Positions 9,334 through 17,593 of a DNA stretch of 64,000 nt are shown here, in pieces (the first letter of the stretch is position 1; the number at the start of each line of letters is the position of its first letter). The notes beneath the pieces were generated by a model, which was given only the letters and a program-made list of their open reading frames with translations, had not been told where the DNA came from and did no database searches. Both the position numbers and the translations under genes were made by a program. This stretch comes from Macrococcoides bohemicum (GTDB lineage: Bacteria > Bacillota > Bacilli > Staphylococcales > Staphylococcaceae): assembly GCF_042658685.1 (NCBI RefSeq), contig NZ_JBHSQY010000031.1; one strand, given 5' to 3'.

Positions 9334-9366
9334 GGCCCGATTCCTTAGTGGAATCGGGCCAAATTT
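9334..9366. terminator. Strong bidirectional terminator
   Basis: GGCCCGATTCC (9334-9344) and GGAATCGGGCC (9350-9360) pair perfectly over 11 bp around TTAGT, followed by AAATTTTTA. It separates the convergent gene at 8770-9309 from the ABC permease gene. A decayed relative lies at 13839-13865. Confidence 0.85.
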
Positions 9367-11337
9367 TTATTTCTCATTAACAATTTTATAATATGTTCTC
9401 GATGTAATCAGATACATGATTCCGTAGACAATCATAATTACGAGCATTACAATACTATAGCTTGAAAAGAACATCGCTTTATCGCGAATACCTAATACAC
9501 CAAGTAAATTAAATATAATTTTGGTAGCAAACAATGTATGAATCACCGTAATAATAATTGGTAAACCGAAAATCCAGATAATCTGTTTGTTAATCGTCTT
9601 TTTAATCAATTCTTGAGGTAATCCTACTTTTTGCATAATGTCGTAGTTGCGTTTGTCTTCATATCCTTCAGATAGTTGTTTGTAGTATAGCACTAAGAAC
9701 ACACCTGTAAGTAACGTAATTGATACGACAATACCGATAAAGATTAATCCTCCATTTAACTCATAAATTGTTTTTTGAACATCATCTTTATTTTGAATAC
9801 GTATGCCATATTTCTTCTGAAATTTTGGAATAGCTTTCTTAAACGCCTCTTCATGTGCGTTTACATTAAAGGTTAACGTGTCACTTGCTTCAGGTGCTTC
9901 CAGTTTATTCGTTTCTTTATTCAATGATTTGAAATAATTACGATATGTTTCAAACTGTACTTGATCTTTAACGATAATATACATCGCATCAATTGCAATT
10001 TGATTCCCGATATAGTTTGCACGCTCTCTTTGTACTTTTACTTCCTGACCCATTATCTTTAATGTCTTATCATGACTGTAGCGTTCCGCGTTTGTACTCA
10101 CGATGATTTCTCCGTCGTTGACTTTCACTGCTGCATCATGCGCAATGTTGTGGTCTTTTTCTGTTGTAAGTACAACATAAGTCATATCTCTCCCTTTTAA
10201 CTTCGGACCAATCTTATCGTTTAAAGGTATTAACTCATTGCCTTCCTTAATAATCGGAAAGAACGCTATTGTACTGACTCTAAATTTATCAACGTCAGCT
10301 ATCTTTTCAATATCTCTTTGTATATTTTTCACTTGCTTGCTTGTGTTACCGTAGACATTAATTTCATAATCCTGAGTCATACTACCTGCAACTTGTGCTT
10401 CAATACCACGATATGCAGAAAGTGACATTCCTAAAGTCACCATTAAGAAGGTCATGAGCAACGTAATACTAGCGAGCCCTACTGCATTTGCTTTCATACG
10501 TGATAGTAAACCGGATATCGAGAAGAATTGGTTCGGTTTATAATAGATATTCTTATTACGTTTCAATAACTGTAATACGATAATCGTAAGTGACATGAAT
10601 AAAAAGTAAGTCCCTATCATTACTAACAGCACTGCAGTAAAGATATTCTGAAGTGAATCTAATACACCTGTTGCAGTGAGTGCGATATAGTACCCATAAC
10701 CTAAAGCGATTGCACCAATAATGAATAACACTGCTAGTAACCACTTCGATGTCTTCTTTTCTCCTGCAAATTGTGATCGCATCAATTGAATTGGGCTTTG
10801 CAGGGTTAAAGAGATGTTATTAAAGATAAATAATATCACCATAACACCTGCCAGAATTGCGATCGTTAAAAGTGCAGACTTCACATCAAACGGATAATCC
10901 ATCAGTGACATTCCTTTTGATTTGACTAATTTATTCATTAATAAAAACACAAGGTTTCCAAATAAATAACCACCACATACACTTAAAATAGAGATAACAA
11001 TAAACTGTATGAAAGATTCTAATAACAGAATAAATCGAATATGTTTCTTTTCCAGACCAAGCACCATATTTAGTGCAAATTCCTGTTTACGCTGTTTCAT
11101 TACGAAACGATTCGCATAAATAATAAACACGACGGTCAGGATACCCACTAGCACATTTGAATACACTAATAACTGTGGTAAATTCGCATGACGTTTCTGA
11201 ATATATTCATTAGCGATCATCGAAAGCATAATATATTGAAGACCGAGCATGACACTTGTTGCGAGTATGAATGGAATGAATATTTGTCTGAGTGATTTAA
11301 AGTTCTTAATCACGAGTTTTGAAAGTAACTGTAACAT
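9367..11337 (-). CDS. Bce-type ABC transporter permease (peptide-antibiotic sensing/detoxification)
   Basis: A 656-residue FtsX-domain permease with about ten membrane helices. Between helices 7 and 8 (about residues 315-525) it has a large extracellular domain, the hallmark of BceB/VraG/BraE permeases that recognise bacitracin, nisin or cationic peptides. The open frame extends 48 codons further upstream, but that part overlaps the ATPase gene. The ATG at 11337-11335 follows AGGTGAGT and lies one base after the ATPase TAG stop, so it is the real start. Together with the upstream ATPase, sensor kinase and regulator it forms a complete Bce module. Confidence 0.9.
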   Translation of the reverse strand: MLQLLSKLVIKNFKSLRQIFIPFILATSVMLGLQYIMLSMIANEYIQKRHANLPQLLVYSNVLVGILTVVFIIYANRFVMKQRKQEFALNMVLGLEKKHIRFILLLESFIQFIVISILSVCGGYLFGNLVFLLMNKLVKSKGMSLMDYPFDVKSALLTIAILAGVMVILFIFNNISLTLQSPIQLMRSQFAGEKKTSKWLLAVLFIIGAIALGYGYYIALTATGVLDSLQNIFTAVLLVMIGTYFLFMSLTIIVLQLLKRNKNIYYKPNQFFSISGLLSRMKANAVGLASITLLMTFLMVTLGMSLSAYRGIEAQVAGSMTQDYEINVYGNTSKQVKNIQRDIEKIADVDKFRVSTIAFFPIIKEGNELIPLNDKIGPKLKGRDMTYVVLTTEKDHNIAHDAAVKVNDGEIIVSTNAERYSHDKTLKIMGQEVKVQRERANYIGNQIAIDAMYIIVKDQVQFETYRNYFKSLNKETNKLEAPEASDTLTFNVNAHEEAFKKAIPKFQKKYGIRIQNKDDVQKTIYELNGGLIFIGIVVSITLLTGVFLVLYYKQLSEGYEDKRNYDIMQKVGLPQELIKKTINKQIIWIFGLPIIITVIHTLFATKIIFNLLGVLGIRDKAMFFSSYSIVMLVIMIVYGIMYLITSRTYYKIVNEK

Positions 11338-11338
11338 C

Positions 11339-12088
11339 CTACTCACCTCTTTCTGATAGCATTGATAGACTGTCAGAAATGCGTTTTTGGAATTCGTTTT
11401 GTGTTTCATCTCCTCGATATATTTCATGATATAAAATACCGTCTTTAATAAATACGACACGACTCGCATATGCTGCATCAATCGTAGAATGTGTTACCAT
11501 AAGAATCGTTTGATTATCTTTATTAATATCCTGAAATAGGTTCATGATATCTGTTGAAGTTTTAGAATCTAACGCGCCTGTTGGTTCATCAGCCAGCAAT
11601 AAACTCGGGTTTGAAATTAAAGCTCTGGCAATTGCTACACGCTGTTGCTGACCACCAGAGATTTGATTCGGAAACTTTTCCAGATGTTCTGAAATACCTA
11701 ATCTTGGTGCAAGGAGAGATAATCTTTCTTCCATGACGTTAGGTTTCATATTAGATAATACTAACGGCATTAAAATATTATCTTTATTACTCATCGTGTG
11801 TAATACATTGAAGTCCTGGAACACGAAGCCTAACGTATCACGACGAAACTTTGCAACTTCTTTATTTTTCAGCATACTTAAATCCTGTCCACCAATTGTT
11901 ACAGTTCCTTCAGTCGGTGTATCGAATGTAGCGATGATATTTAACAATGTCGATTTCCCGGAACCTGACTCACCCATTATCGCAACGAACTCACCTTCAT
12001 TAATTGAAAAGTTCATATCTTTTAAAGCAACTGTTTGGTTTGCACCTCTACCGAATACTTTTTTAACGTTTTTTATATTAAGTAACAT
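11339..12088 (-). CDS. Bce-type ABC transporter ATP-binding protein
   Basis: A 249-residue ATPase. Walker A GESGSGKS is near residue 40, the signature SGGQQQRVAIARAL near 145, Walker B LLLADEPTGALDSKT follows, then the His switch MVTHS. It belongs to the MacB/BceA class that pairs with FtsX-type permeases. The longest frame begins at a GTG inside the Shine-Dalgarno AAGGAGTG; the ATG at 12088, 8 bases after GGAG, is chosen. It is translationally coupled to the permease, with one base between stop and ATG. A 112-base gap separates it from the sensor kinase, so it may also have its own promoter. Confidence 0.93.
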   Translation of the reverse strand: MLLNIKNVKKVFGRGANQTVALKDMNFSINEGEFVAIMGESGSGKSTLLNIIATFDTPTEGTVTIGGQDLSMLKNKEVAKFRRDTLGFVFQDFNVLHTMSNKDNILMPLVLSNMKPNVMEERLSLLAPRLGISEHLEKFPNQISGGQQQRVAIARALISNPSLLLADEPTGALDSKTSTDIMNLFQDINKDNQTILMVTHSTIDAAYASRVVFIKDGILYHEIYRGDETQNEFQKRISDSLSMLSERGE

Positions 12089-12200
12089 TACATTCACTCC
12101 TTGTTTGTTGTTACCTTTATCTTACGTGCTAATTGAAACGGCTGCCTTTATCTATTCTTACAAAGACAGCCGTTAATCTTACAAAAATGAAAGATTGGAG

Positions 12201-13082
12201 TTATTTAAATTGAATGGTGAAGTCTGAACCTTGGTTTAATGCGGAAGTAACTTTGACCTTGTGTCCTAAGCGCTTAGAGATTGTGCTGACGATATAAAGA
12301 CCAATACCGCTTGATTTCTCACTCAGTCTACCGTTATAACCAGAGAAACCTTTATCAAATATTTTCGGTAAGTCACTCGCATTAATACCGATACCGTTAT
12401 CTTGGATGGATAATGTCTTTGTCGTTTCATCAAACGTAATCCATACTTCTTTTCCACGTGCATATTTTAAAGCATTGTTCAAAATTTGCTCTATCATGAT
12501 AGAAGTCCATTTTGCATCAGTTAAGATTAATGCTTCACTTTTGTCGTAATGCAACTTTGTTTGATAATAAATAAACTGAATGGCATAACGTTTGATAAGC
12601 GGGCGAACAAGTTCATCGATACTCACTTCCATAAATACCATATCCGTCTTCTGGTTCATTAGTTTCAAATAATTGAGTGCAAGATTGGTGTAGTTATCAA
12701 TTTGCAGCACTTCATTACGTACTTGAGATATCACTTGTTCATCCGGATCTTCAAGTAATAGTTTCGATGCCGTAATCGGTGTCTTTATTTGATGCACCCA
12801 CATTAAGAAATATGACTCTACTTCATTTTGATAGTTGATAAAATCATTGCGCAGCCGATGATTTTCCTGCTTTAACAGTTCATTTTCTTCAAATAGCGTT
12901 CGCTCTTTTTTAAAATTCATATATTGAATCATCCAGTAAATCGATGAAATAAATAATACGATACATACACTTAAAAGATACGCCCGAAATGGTACATTAT
13001 ACATCAGTAAAATAAAGAAAAATAATGCACAGATTAATACAATAATATAAATTTCTCGCTGAATCGTTTTAAAGAAACTCAT
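12201..13082 (-). CDS. Intramembrane-sensing histidine kinase (BceS/GraS type)
   Basis: A 293-residue kinase. Two N-terminal helices (about 12-32 and 34-54) are joined by a very short loop, so there is no real extracellular sensor domain; such kinases sense drug flux through their partner ABC transporter. The H box HQIKTPITASK carries the phosphorylated His near residue 127, followed by the N box (EQILNNALKYA), DNGIGI, and the G box SSGIGLYIVS. The start overlaps the regulator stop by 4 bases (ATGA), showing translational coupling. Confidence 0.92.
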   Translation of the reverse strand: MSFFKTIQREIYIIVLICALFFFILLMYNVPFRAYLLSVCIVLFISSIYWMIQYMNFKKERTLFEENELLKQENHRLRNDFINYQNEVESYFLMWVHQIKTPITASKLLLEDPDEQVISQVRNEVLQIDNYTNLALNYLKLMNQKTDMVFMEVSIDELVRPLIKRYAIQFIYYQTKLHYDKSEALILTDAKWTSIMIEQILNNALKYARGKEVWITFDETTKTLSIQDNGIGINASDLPKIFDKGFSGYNGRLSEKSSGIGLYIVSTISKRLGHKVKVTSALNQGSDFTIQFK

Positions 13083-13756
13083 ACATCACCTACACGATAT
13101 CCGACATTTTTCTTCGTTTCGATAAAATCAGTAAGCCCGATTTTTTGTAGCTTTTTGCGTAAACGTGTCATGTTCACTGCAAGGGTATTATCATCAATGA
13201 AATGCTCTGACTCCCAGCATTTTTCGATTAATGTATTACGGCTGACAAACTTCCCTTTATTCTGGAATAAAGCATGTATGAGTTGAAGTTCTGTGTGTGT
13301 GAGGTCAATTGTTTCACCATTATATTTGAGTTTTGCCGCTTCCAGTAGAAGTTCACACCCACTTACAGTTAAATTATTTACTTGAGTAGTAAAATCATAT
13401 GTTCTGCGTAATAGCGCCTGAATCTTAGTAATCGTGACCGTCATATTAAACGGCTTTTCAATGAAATCATCAGCACCCATCTGCATCGCCATCACTTGAT
13501 CCATACTATCATTACGAGAACTAATGAAAATTATTGGAACAGTAGAAACTTTACGAATCTCCTGACACCAGTGATAGCCATTGAATGCCGGTAAATTAAT
13601 ATCGAGTAGCACAAGTTCTGGTGCATTTGCGTTAAAGGCATCCATCACGTGATTAAAATCTTCTATTAAGATAGGTTCTATCTGCCATTTCTTCAGTTCC
13701 TCAGCGAGCATCTTCCCGATGACCAAATCATCCTCTACAATCAAAACCTTCATCAT
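13079..13756 (-). CDS. OmpR-family response regulator (BceR/GraR type)
   Basis: A 225-residue regulator. The receiver domain has the acidic pocket EDD (residues 8-10), phospho-acceptor Asp52 in LVLLDINLP, the switch Ser in IIFISS, and Lys in IEKPFN. The C-terminal winged helix (about 130-225) ends RLRKKLQKIG...IETKKNVGYRVGDV. It is the first gene of the module, so its own promoter should lie in 13757-13838. Two adjacent ATG codons follow GGTGGTGAG; either may be used. The likely target is the transporter operon. Confidence 0.92.
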   Translation of the reverse strand: MMKVLIVEDDLVIGKMLAEELKKWQIEPILIEDFNHVMDAFNANAPELVLLDINLPAFNGYHWCQEIRKVSTVPIIFISSRNDSMDQVMAMQMGADDFIEKPFNMTVTITKIQALLRRTYDFTTQVNNLTVSGCELLLEAAKLKYNGETIDLTHTELQLIHALFQNKGKFVSRNTLIEKCWESEHFIDDNTLAVNMTRLRKKLQKIGLTDFIETKKNVGYRVGDV

Positions 13757-13838
13757 CTCACCACCACCGTTGTTTTTTATTATTATGACATAAATGTGGC
13801 GTATAAGTTGAGAATTTAGAATGATGACGTATTATTTT

Positions 13839-13865
13839 GGGCCGGTTCCTTACTTGAATCGCCCC
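13839..13865. repeat. Decayed relative of the 9334 hairpin
   Basis: GGGCCGGTTCC (13839-13849), loop TTACT, then TGAATCGCCCC (13855-13865) pair at 9 of 11 positions including one G-T. Sequence and loop resemble the hairpin at 9334-9360, so the Bce-type module lies between two related inverted repeats. No T tract follows. Confidence 0.5.
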
Positions 13866-13877
13866 AAACTACATAAA

Positions 13878-13903
13878 CAAAAAAACACCTCATCAGAGGT
13901 GTT
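13878..13903 (-). terminator. Terminator of the cytochrome b5-like gene
   Basis: AACACCTC (13884-13891) and GAGGTGTT (13896-13903) pair perfectly. On the minus strand the stem runs into seven T. Confidence 0.88.
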
Positions 13904-13909
13904 ACGCAC

Positions 13910-14272
13910 TTACTTATAAGATCCTACAACTTTAAGTTCTTTTAGGAATCCTCCACTATGAGGTGATGATTTAAATCCTTCTGTTAAATCTTTACCCGCT
14001 TCAAGACCGTTATGCTTTCCGCCTTTCCACATTTCAACGTCACTGACATCATACACAACACCATCAACAGCGACATATGCTTTATGGCCGTCTTTACCGT
14101 CCAATGCTTTCAACTTTTCTGCATCATAAACGTTGTCTTTCATAACCTTCTCTTCAGCCGGCGTAAAGTCACGTTTCAACTTATCTTCTCCGCCACTTTG
14201 ATTCATAAATAAAGCAAATCCCATAAATACTGCAACTGAGATTGCACCTGTAATTAACATTAGTTTTTTCAT
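13910..14272 (-). CDS. Membrane-anchored cytochrome b5-like heme/steroid-binding domain protein
   Basis: A 120-residue protein with one N-terminal hydrophobic helix (about residues 4-23) serving as anchor or uncleaved signal. A compact domain (about 40-120) has the core seen in cytochrome b5-like heme/steroid-binding proteins: YDAEKLKALDGKDGHKAYVAVDGVVYDVSDVEMWKGGKHNG...AGKDLTEGFKSSPHSGGFL. The two His in KHNG and SPHS are in the places usually used for heme. Two upstream in-frame ATGs lie in or too close to the Shine-Dalgarno GAGGAGG; ATG at 14272 has the right 6-base spacing. The domain probably sits outside the membrane and may bind heme in electron transfer. The terminator downstream shows it is monocistronic. 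Confidence 0.82.
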   Translation of the reverse strand: MKKLMLITGAISVAVFMGFALFMNQSGGEDKLKRDFTPAEEKVMKDNVYDAEKLKALDGKDGHKAYVAVDGVVYDVSDVEMWKGGKHNGLEAGKDLTEGFKSSPHSGGFLKELKVVGSYK

Positions 14273-14358
14273 AGCCATCCTCCTCATAAAAAATCTCTAT
14301 ACTTAAAGCATATTGCAATTCCTACCTGCAAACAACTTTAAATATAGAGAATATATGA

Positions 14359-15180
14359 CTATTCTGTGATTTCAACTTCAACGCCAAAGTGATCACTGAC
14401 AATCGGTGCGTTAACATCATCAAATACTGTCTTGCTTGAAAGAACGTTGAATCCTTTACTCGTAAAGATAAAATCTATTCGGAGTTTCCCACCATTGCTT
14501 TCCCATCCAGCAATATTCTTTTCTATCGTATGATGTCCATGTTTTACTTCTGCTTCATTATACGCATCTAATAAACCACTGTTTTCTAATACGAAGTTAT
14601 AGCCTTCTGTACCTTCTGGATTATTAAAGTCACCCATAACAATTAACGGATGATCATATTGATCTAAAATCTTTTGCGTATTCGTCCATTCATGACTAAA
14701 GCCATACTTCTCACTTACCCACCACGAAAAATGACAACTTGCCACTACAAACGACTTTCCATTCACTGTCGTCTCTCCAAATAATATTTTTCGTGAGCGA
14801 TAGTTATCCGGAGACTGATATGTTGAAACAAATTCTGAATAAGGTTTGATTGGTGACTTTGAAAGTATCGCACTACCTTCTTCATATTTGTCATAACCGA
14901 TATGACTCATCGCGTAGCTAAAGTAATAGTCATACCCTTGTACTTTAAGTTTCTGAACAATGATATACGCAAAGTTATCATCTTTTATTTGAATATCATC
15001 ATTTCCTGAGCAATAATATTTATCATTAACGATGCTCTCATTCTCAATCAACTGATTCACTTCTTGTAACGCGATGATGTCATAATCACCTTTAATAATT
15101 TGTGCAACGATTTGATCTATCTTTTCTTCTTGAAATGCTTCCAACCAACTATGCGCATTTAATGTCAGTAACTTCATCAT
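14359..15180 (-). CDS. Endonuclease/exonuclease/phosphatase-family hydrolase
   Basis: A 273-residue protein with the EEP fold. LTLNAHSW gives the conserved Asn near the N-terminus, IIALQEVNQ the metal-binding Glu, VASCHFSWW the catalytic His region, VMGDFNNPEG the catalytic Asp/Asn pair, and IVSDHFGVEVEI the C-terminal Asp-His. The family includes sphingomyelinase-like phosphodiesterases, DNases and phosphoinositide phosphatases. There is no signal peptide, so it acts in the cytoplasm and the substrate is unknown. Two adjacent ATGs follow AAGGAG. It lies 49 bases downstream of the PTS gene and could be cotranscribed with it. Confidence 0.85.
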   Translation of the reverse strand: MMKLLTLNAHSWLEAFQEEKIDQIVAQIIKGDYDIIALQEVNQLIENESIVNDKYYCSGNDDIQIKDDNFAYIIVQKLKVQGYDYYFSYAMSHIGYDKYEEGSAILSKSPIKPYSEFVSTYQSPDNYRSRKILFGETTVNGKSFVVASCHFSWWVSEKYGFSHEWTNTQKILDQYDHPLIVMGDFNNPEGTEGYNFVLENSGLLDAYNEAEVKHGHHTIEKNIAGWESNGGKLRIDFIFTSKGFNVLSSKTVFDDVNAPIVSDHFGVEVEITE

Positions 15181-15228
15181 ACACTCTCCTTTAGTGAAAA
15201 TAAAAAGGCAGCCGAAGCTACCCCTTTA

Positions 15229-17400
15229 TTATATTTCAATGTAACCGATTTTTTCAGCTTTCGCTACTTGACCTGATTTATCTAATGTTAACGACTCAAC
15301 GCGTTCACTGTTCGTAATGACTACAATAATCGTAGTATCTTTACCTTCAGATTGAACTGCTTCGATATCCATAATCGCTAACGTATCGCCTGCTTTAACT
15401 TTTTGTCCATCGTTCACTACTACACGTGATGCTGGTTTCGTCATACTGACTGTTTCAATACCCATGTGTACAAGTACTTCAATACCGTCTGCTGTTTTAA
15501 TACCGATTGCGTGTTTCGTTGGGAAGATGCTTACGATTTCACCATCAACTGGTGCTACAACTGTTTCGTCAGCTGGTTTCACCGCAAATCCTTCACCCAT
15601 CATTTTTTGTGAGAATACTGGATCATTAACTTGTTCAATATTCATTGCTTCACCGTCAGCGACAGAATACAATGATTTTTGATTACCTGTAAATCCTTTA
15701 GTATCTGTGTTATCTAATACTGTCGGTTGTACAACTGCTTGTTTCGGTGCCGGAATATCCGCTCCTGATTGTAATAAATCTTCGATATCTGATTTTAATA
15801 CATCAGCTTTCGGACCGTAAACTGCTTGAACACCATTATCTTTAACGATTAAGCCCATTGCACCAGCTTTCTTCCAAGCTGCTTCATTACCTACTAAATC
15901 TCTATCGTTAACACTTACACGTAAACGCGTCATACAAGCATCTACGTCTTTAATGTTTTGTTTGCCACCTAATAAGTGAATTATTTGAATCACTTGATCA
16001 TCTGCTTTAACATCTGTTGCCCCTGCTTCATCCACCACATCCGCTTCGTAGTTACCGTTACGTCCTGGTGTCGCAAAGTTGAATTTCTTAATTAAGAAGT
16101 TTGCTAAGAAGTAAGTTATAACTGCAAATCCTAATGTCGTTAATACAAAGTTGATTAAATCTCCACCTAAACCTGCTTTAATTGCAAGTGGTGTTCTCGT
16201 TAATAACTCGATCGTACCGAATGAGTGCACACGTAAGTTAATAATATCTGCCATCGCAAATGCTGCACCTTGAATGAAAGCATAAACAACATACAAAGGT
16301 ACTGCAACGAACATGAACATGAATTCTAAAGGCTCAGTTACACCTGTTAAGAATACTGCTAAAGCTGCTGAGAAATACATTGATTTGTATTTCGGTAATT
16401 TGTCTTTATCCACATTGCGGTACATCGCTAATGCAAGACCCATTAAAATACCTGATGAACCAATCATTTGTCCTACTTTGAAACGTGCTGGCGTAAAGTC
16501 GTTTAGTACTTGATTGTATTGACTTGTATCTCCAGCGTGACTTAGGTTCACTAAGTCTGTTGCCCAAGCTAACCAAAGTGGATCTTGTCCGAATACTTTT
16601 GTACCTGCTTGTGAACCTGATAATATTTCGTAAGTTCCACCTAGTTGTGTGTAGTTAATCGGAATCGTTAACATATGGTGAAGACCGAATGGTAATAATA
16701 AACGCTCTAAGAATCCAAATAAAAATGGCGCTAAGATTGGTGCTGTATCTTTACTTGATGCAATCCATAAACCAAAGTTGTTAATACCTGCTTGAATGTA
16801 TGGCCATACGATTGCGAGAATTAATGCAACGATAGTTGACCAAAGAATAACAACGAATGGTACAAAACGTTTACCATTAAAGAATGATAATGCATCAGGT
16901 AACTTTCTATAATTATAGTATTTATTATATGCATTCGCACCAACGAAACCTGCGATGATACCAACGAATACCCCCATGTTTAATGCTGGTGATTCTAATA
17001 CACTCGTAAAGAACCCTTTAACCATGATTTTTGTGCCGAATAATGTATGCGTGAATGCTTTATCATCTGCAAGCATTGCACTGTTAACACCAAATACTGC
17101 CCCTGTAATACGGTTAATCAATACGAATGCGATACCTGCTGCAAACGCACCGCCTGCTCTTTCTTTCGCCCAACTTCCCCCAATAGCTAACGCAAAGAGT
17201 AGATGTAAGTTTCCGATAATCGCCCAACCAATACTTTCAATGACTCCACCAATTGTGATTAACATTTGCATGTCTGGGCTAATTAATGGAATCGATTTCC
17301 CAATACTTATCATAAGACCTGCTGCTGGCATAACTGCTACAACAACCATCAGTGCTTTACCGAACTTTTGCCAAAATTCAAAGCTTAATAACTGTTTCAT
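15229..17400 (-). CDS. ptsG: PTS EIICBA transporter, glucose/maltose class
   Basis: A 723-residue three-domain phosphotransferase permease. EIIC (about 1-430) is polytopic and contains PFGLHHMLTIPINYTQLGG. EIIB (about 455-545) has the phospho-Cys in DVDACMTRLRVS. EIIA (about 575-723) has the phospho-His in VLVHMGIETVSM. The N-terminus (SFEFWQKFGKALMVVVAVMPAAGLM) resembles the glucose EIICBA of streptococci and lactobacilli more than S. aureus PtsG, so transfer or a different sugar such as maltose is possible. It is divergent from a LacI regulator and has an operator between its -10 and ribosome-binding site, so it is very probably repressed by that regulator and induced by its sugar. Confidence 0.85.
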   Translation of the reverse strand: MKQLLSFEFWQKFGKALMVVVAVMPAAGLMISIGKSIPLISPDMQMLITIGGVIESIGWAIIGNLHLLFALAIGGSWAKERAGGAFAAGIAFVLINRITGAVFGVNSAMLADDKAFTHTLFGTKIMVKGFFTSVLESPALNMGVFVGIIAGFVGANAYNKYYNYRKLPDALSFFNGKRFVPFVVILWSTIVALILAIVWPYIQAGINNFGLWIASSKDTAPILAPFLFGFLERLLLPFGLHHMLTIPINYTQLGGTYEILSGSQAGTKVFGQDPLWLAWATDLVNLSHAGDTSQYNQVLNDFTPARFKVGQMIGSSGILMGLALAMYRNVDKDKLPKYKSMYFSAALAVFLTGVTEPLEFMFMFVAVPLYVVYAFIQGAAFAMADIINLRVHSFGTIELLTRTPLAIKAGLGGDLINFVLTTLGFAVITYFLANFLIKKFNFATPGRNGNYEADVVDEAGATDVKADDQVIQIIHLLGGKQNIKDVDACMTRLRVSVNDRDLVGNEAAWKKAGAMGLIVKDNGVQAVYGPKADVLKSDIEDLLQSGADIPAPKQAVVQPTVLDNTDTKGFTGNQKSLYSVADGEAMNIEQVNDPVFSQKMMGEGFAVKPADETVVAPVDGEIVSIFPTKHAIGIKTADGIEVLVHMGIETVSMTKPASRVVVNDGQKVKAGDTLAIMDIEAVQSEGKDTTIIVVITNSERVESLTLDKSGQVAKAEKIGYIEI

Positions 17401-17416
17401 AATTTTTCTCCTTTTT

Positions 17417-17472
17417 ATGCAATCGGTTGCATTGCTTTTGATAAATATATCATCACACTTTTATTTTGTAAA
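17417..17472 (-). promoter_or_regulatory. EIICBA promoter with LacI-type operator 1
   Basis: On the minus strand TTTACA (17472-17467), a 17-base spacer and TATATT (17449-17444) form a sigma-A promoter. The operator ATGCAATCGGTTGCAT (17417-17432) lies just downstream of the expected start of transcription and upstream of the AAGGAG ribosome-binding site. The centre is CG with GCAA/TTGC arms, typical for LacI-family regulators. Confidence 0.8.
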
Positions 17473-17537
17473 TAATAAATACTAAAATTCTGCTATTTAT
17501 TTGCAAAAACCAATGAAATTTTGTGCAAAAACTATCA

Positions 17538-17566
17538 TTGACAACGCAATCGGTTGCATATATTAT
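17538..17566 (+). promoter_or_regulatory. LacI regulator promoter with operator 2 in its spacer
   Basis: TTGACA (17538-17543) and TATTAT (17561-17566) are 17 bases apart. The spacer contains CGCAATCGGTTGCAT, the same operator core as at 17419-17432, so the regulator should repress its own gene. This is a strong promoter by sequence. Confidence 0.85.
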
Positions 17567-17593
17567 ATATAAAAAGATTAAAGGAGGATTATT

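Noticed and set aside
11338..11481. N-terminal extension of the Bce-type permease
   Set aside because: It is the ATPase gene read in another frame; the ATG at 11337 has its own ribosome-binding site.
16955..17485. Long plus-strand frame opposite the PTS gene
   Set aside because: It is a shadow of the EIIC coding region with no ribosome-binding site. Other long opposite-strand frames, such as those within copA and fdhA, were rejected for the same reason.
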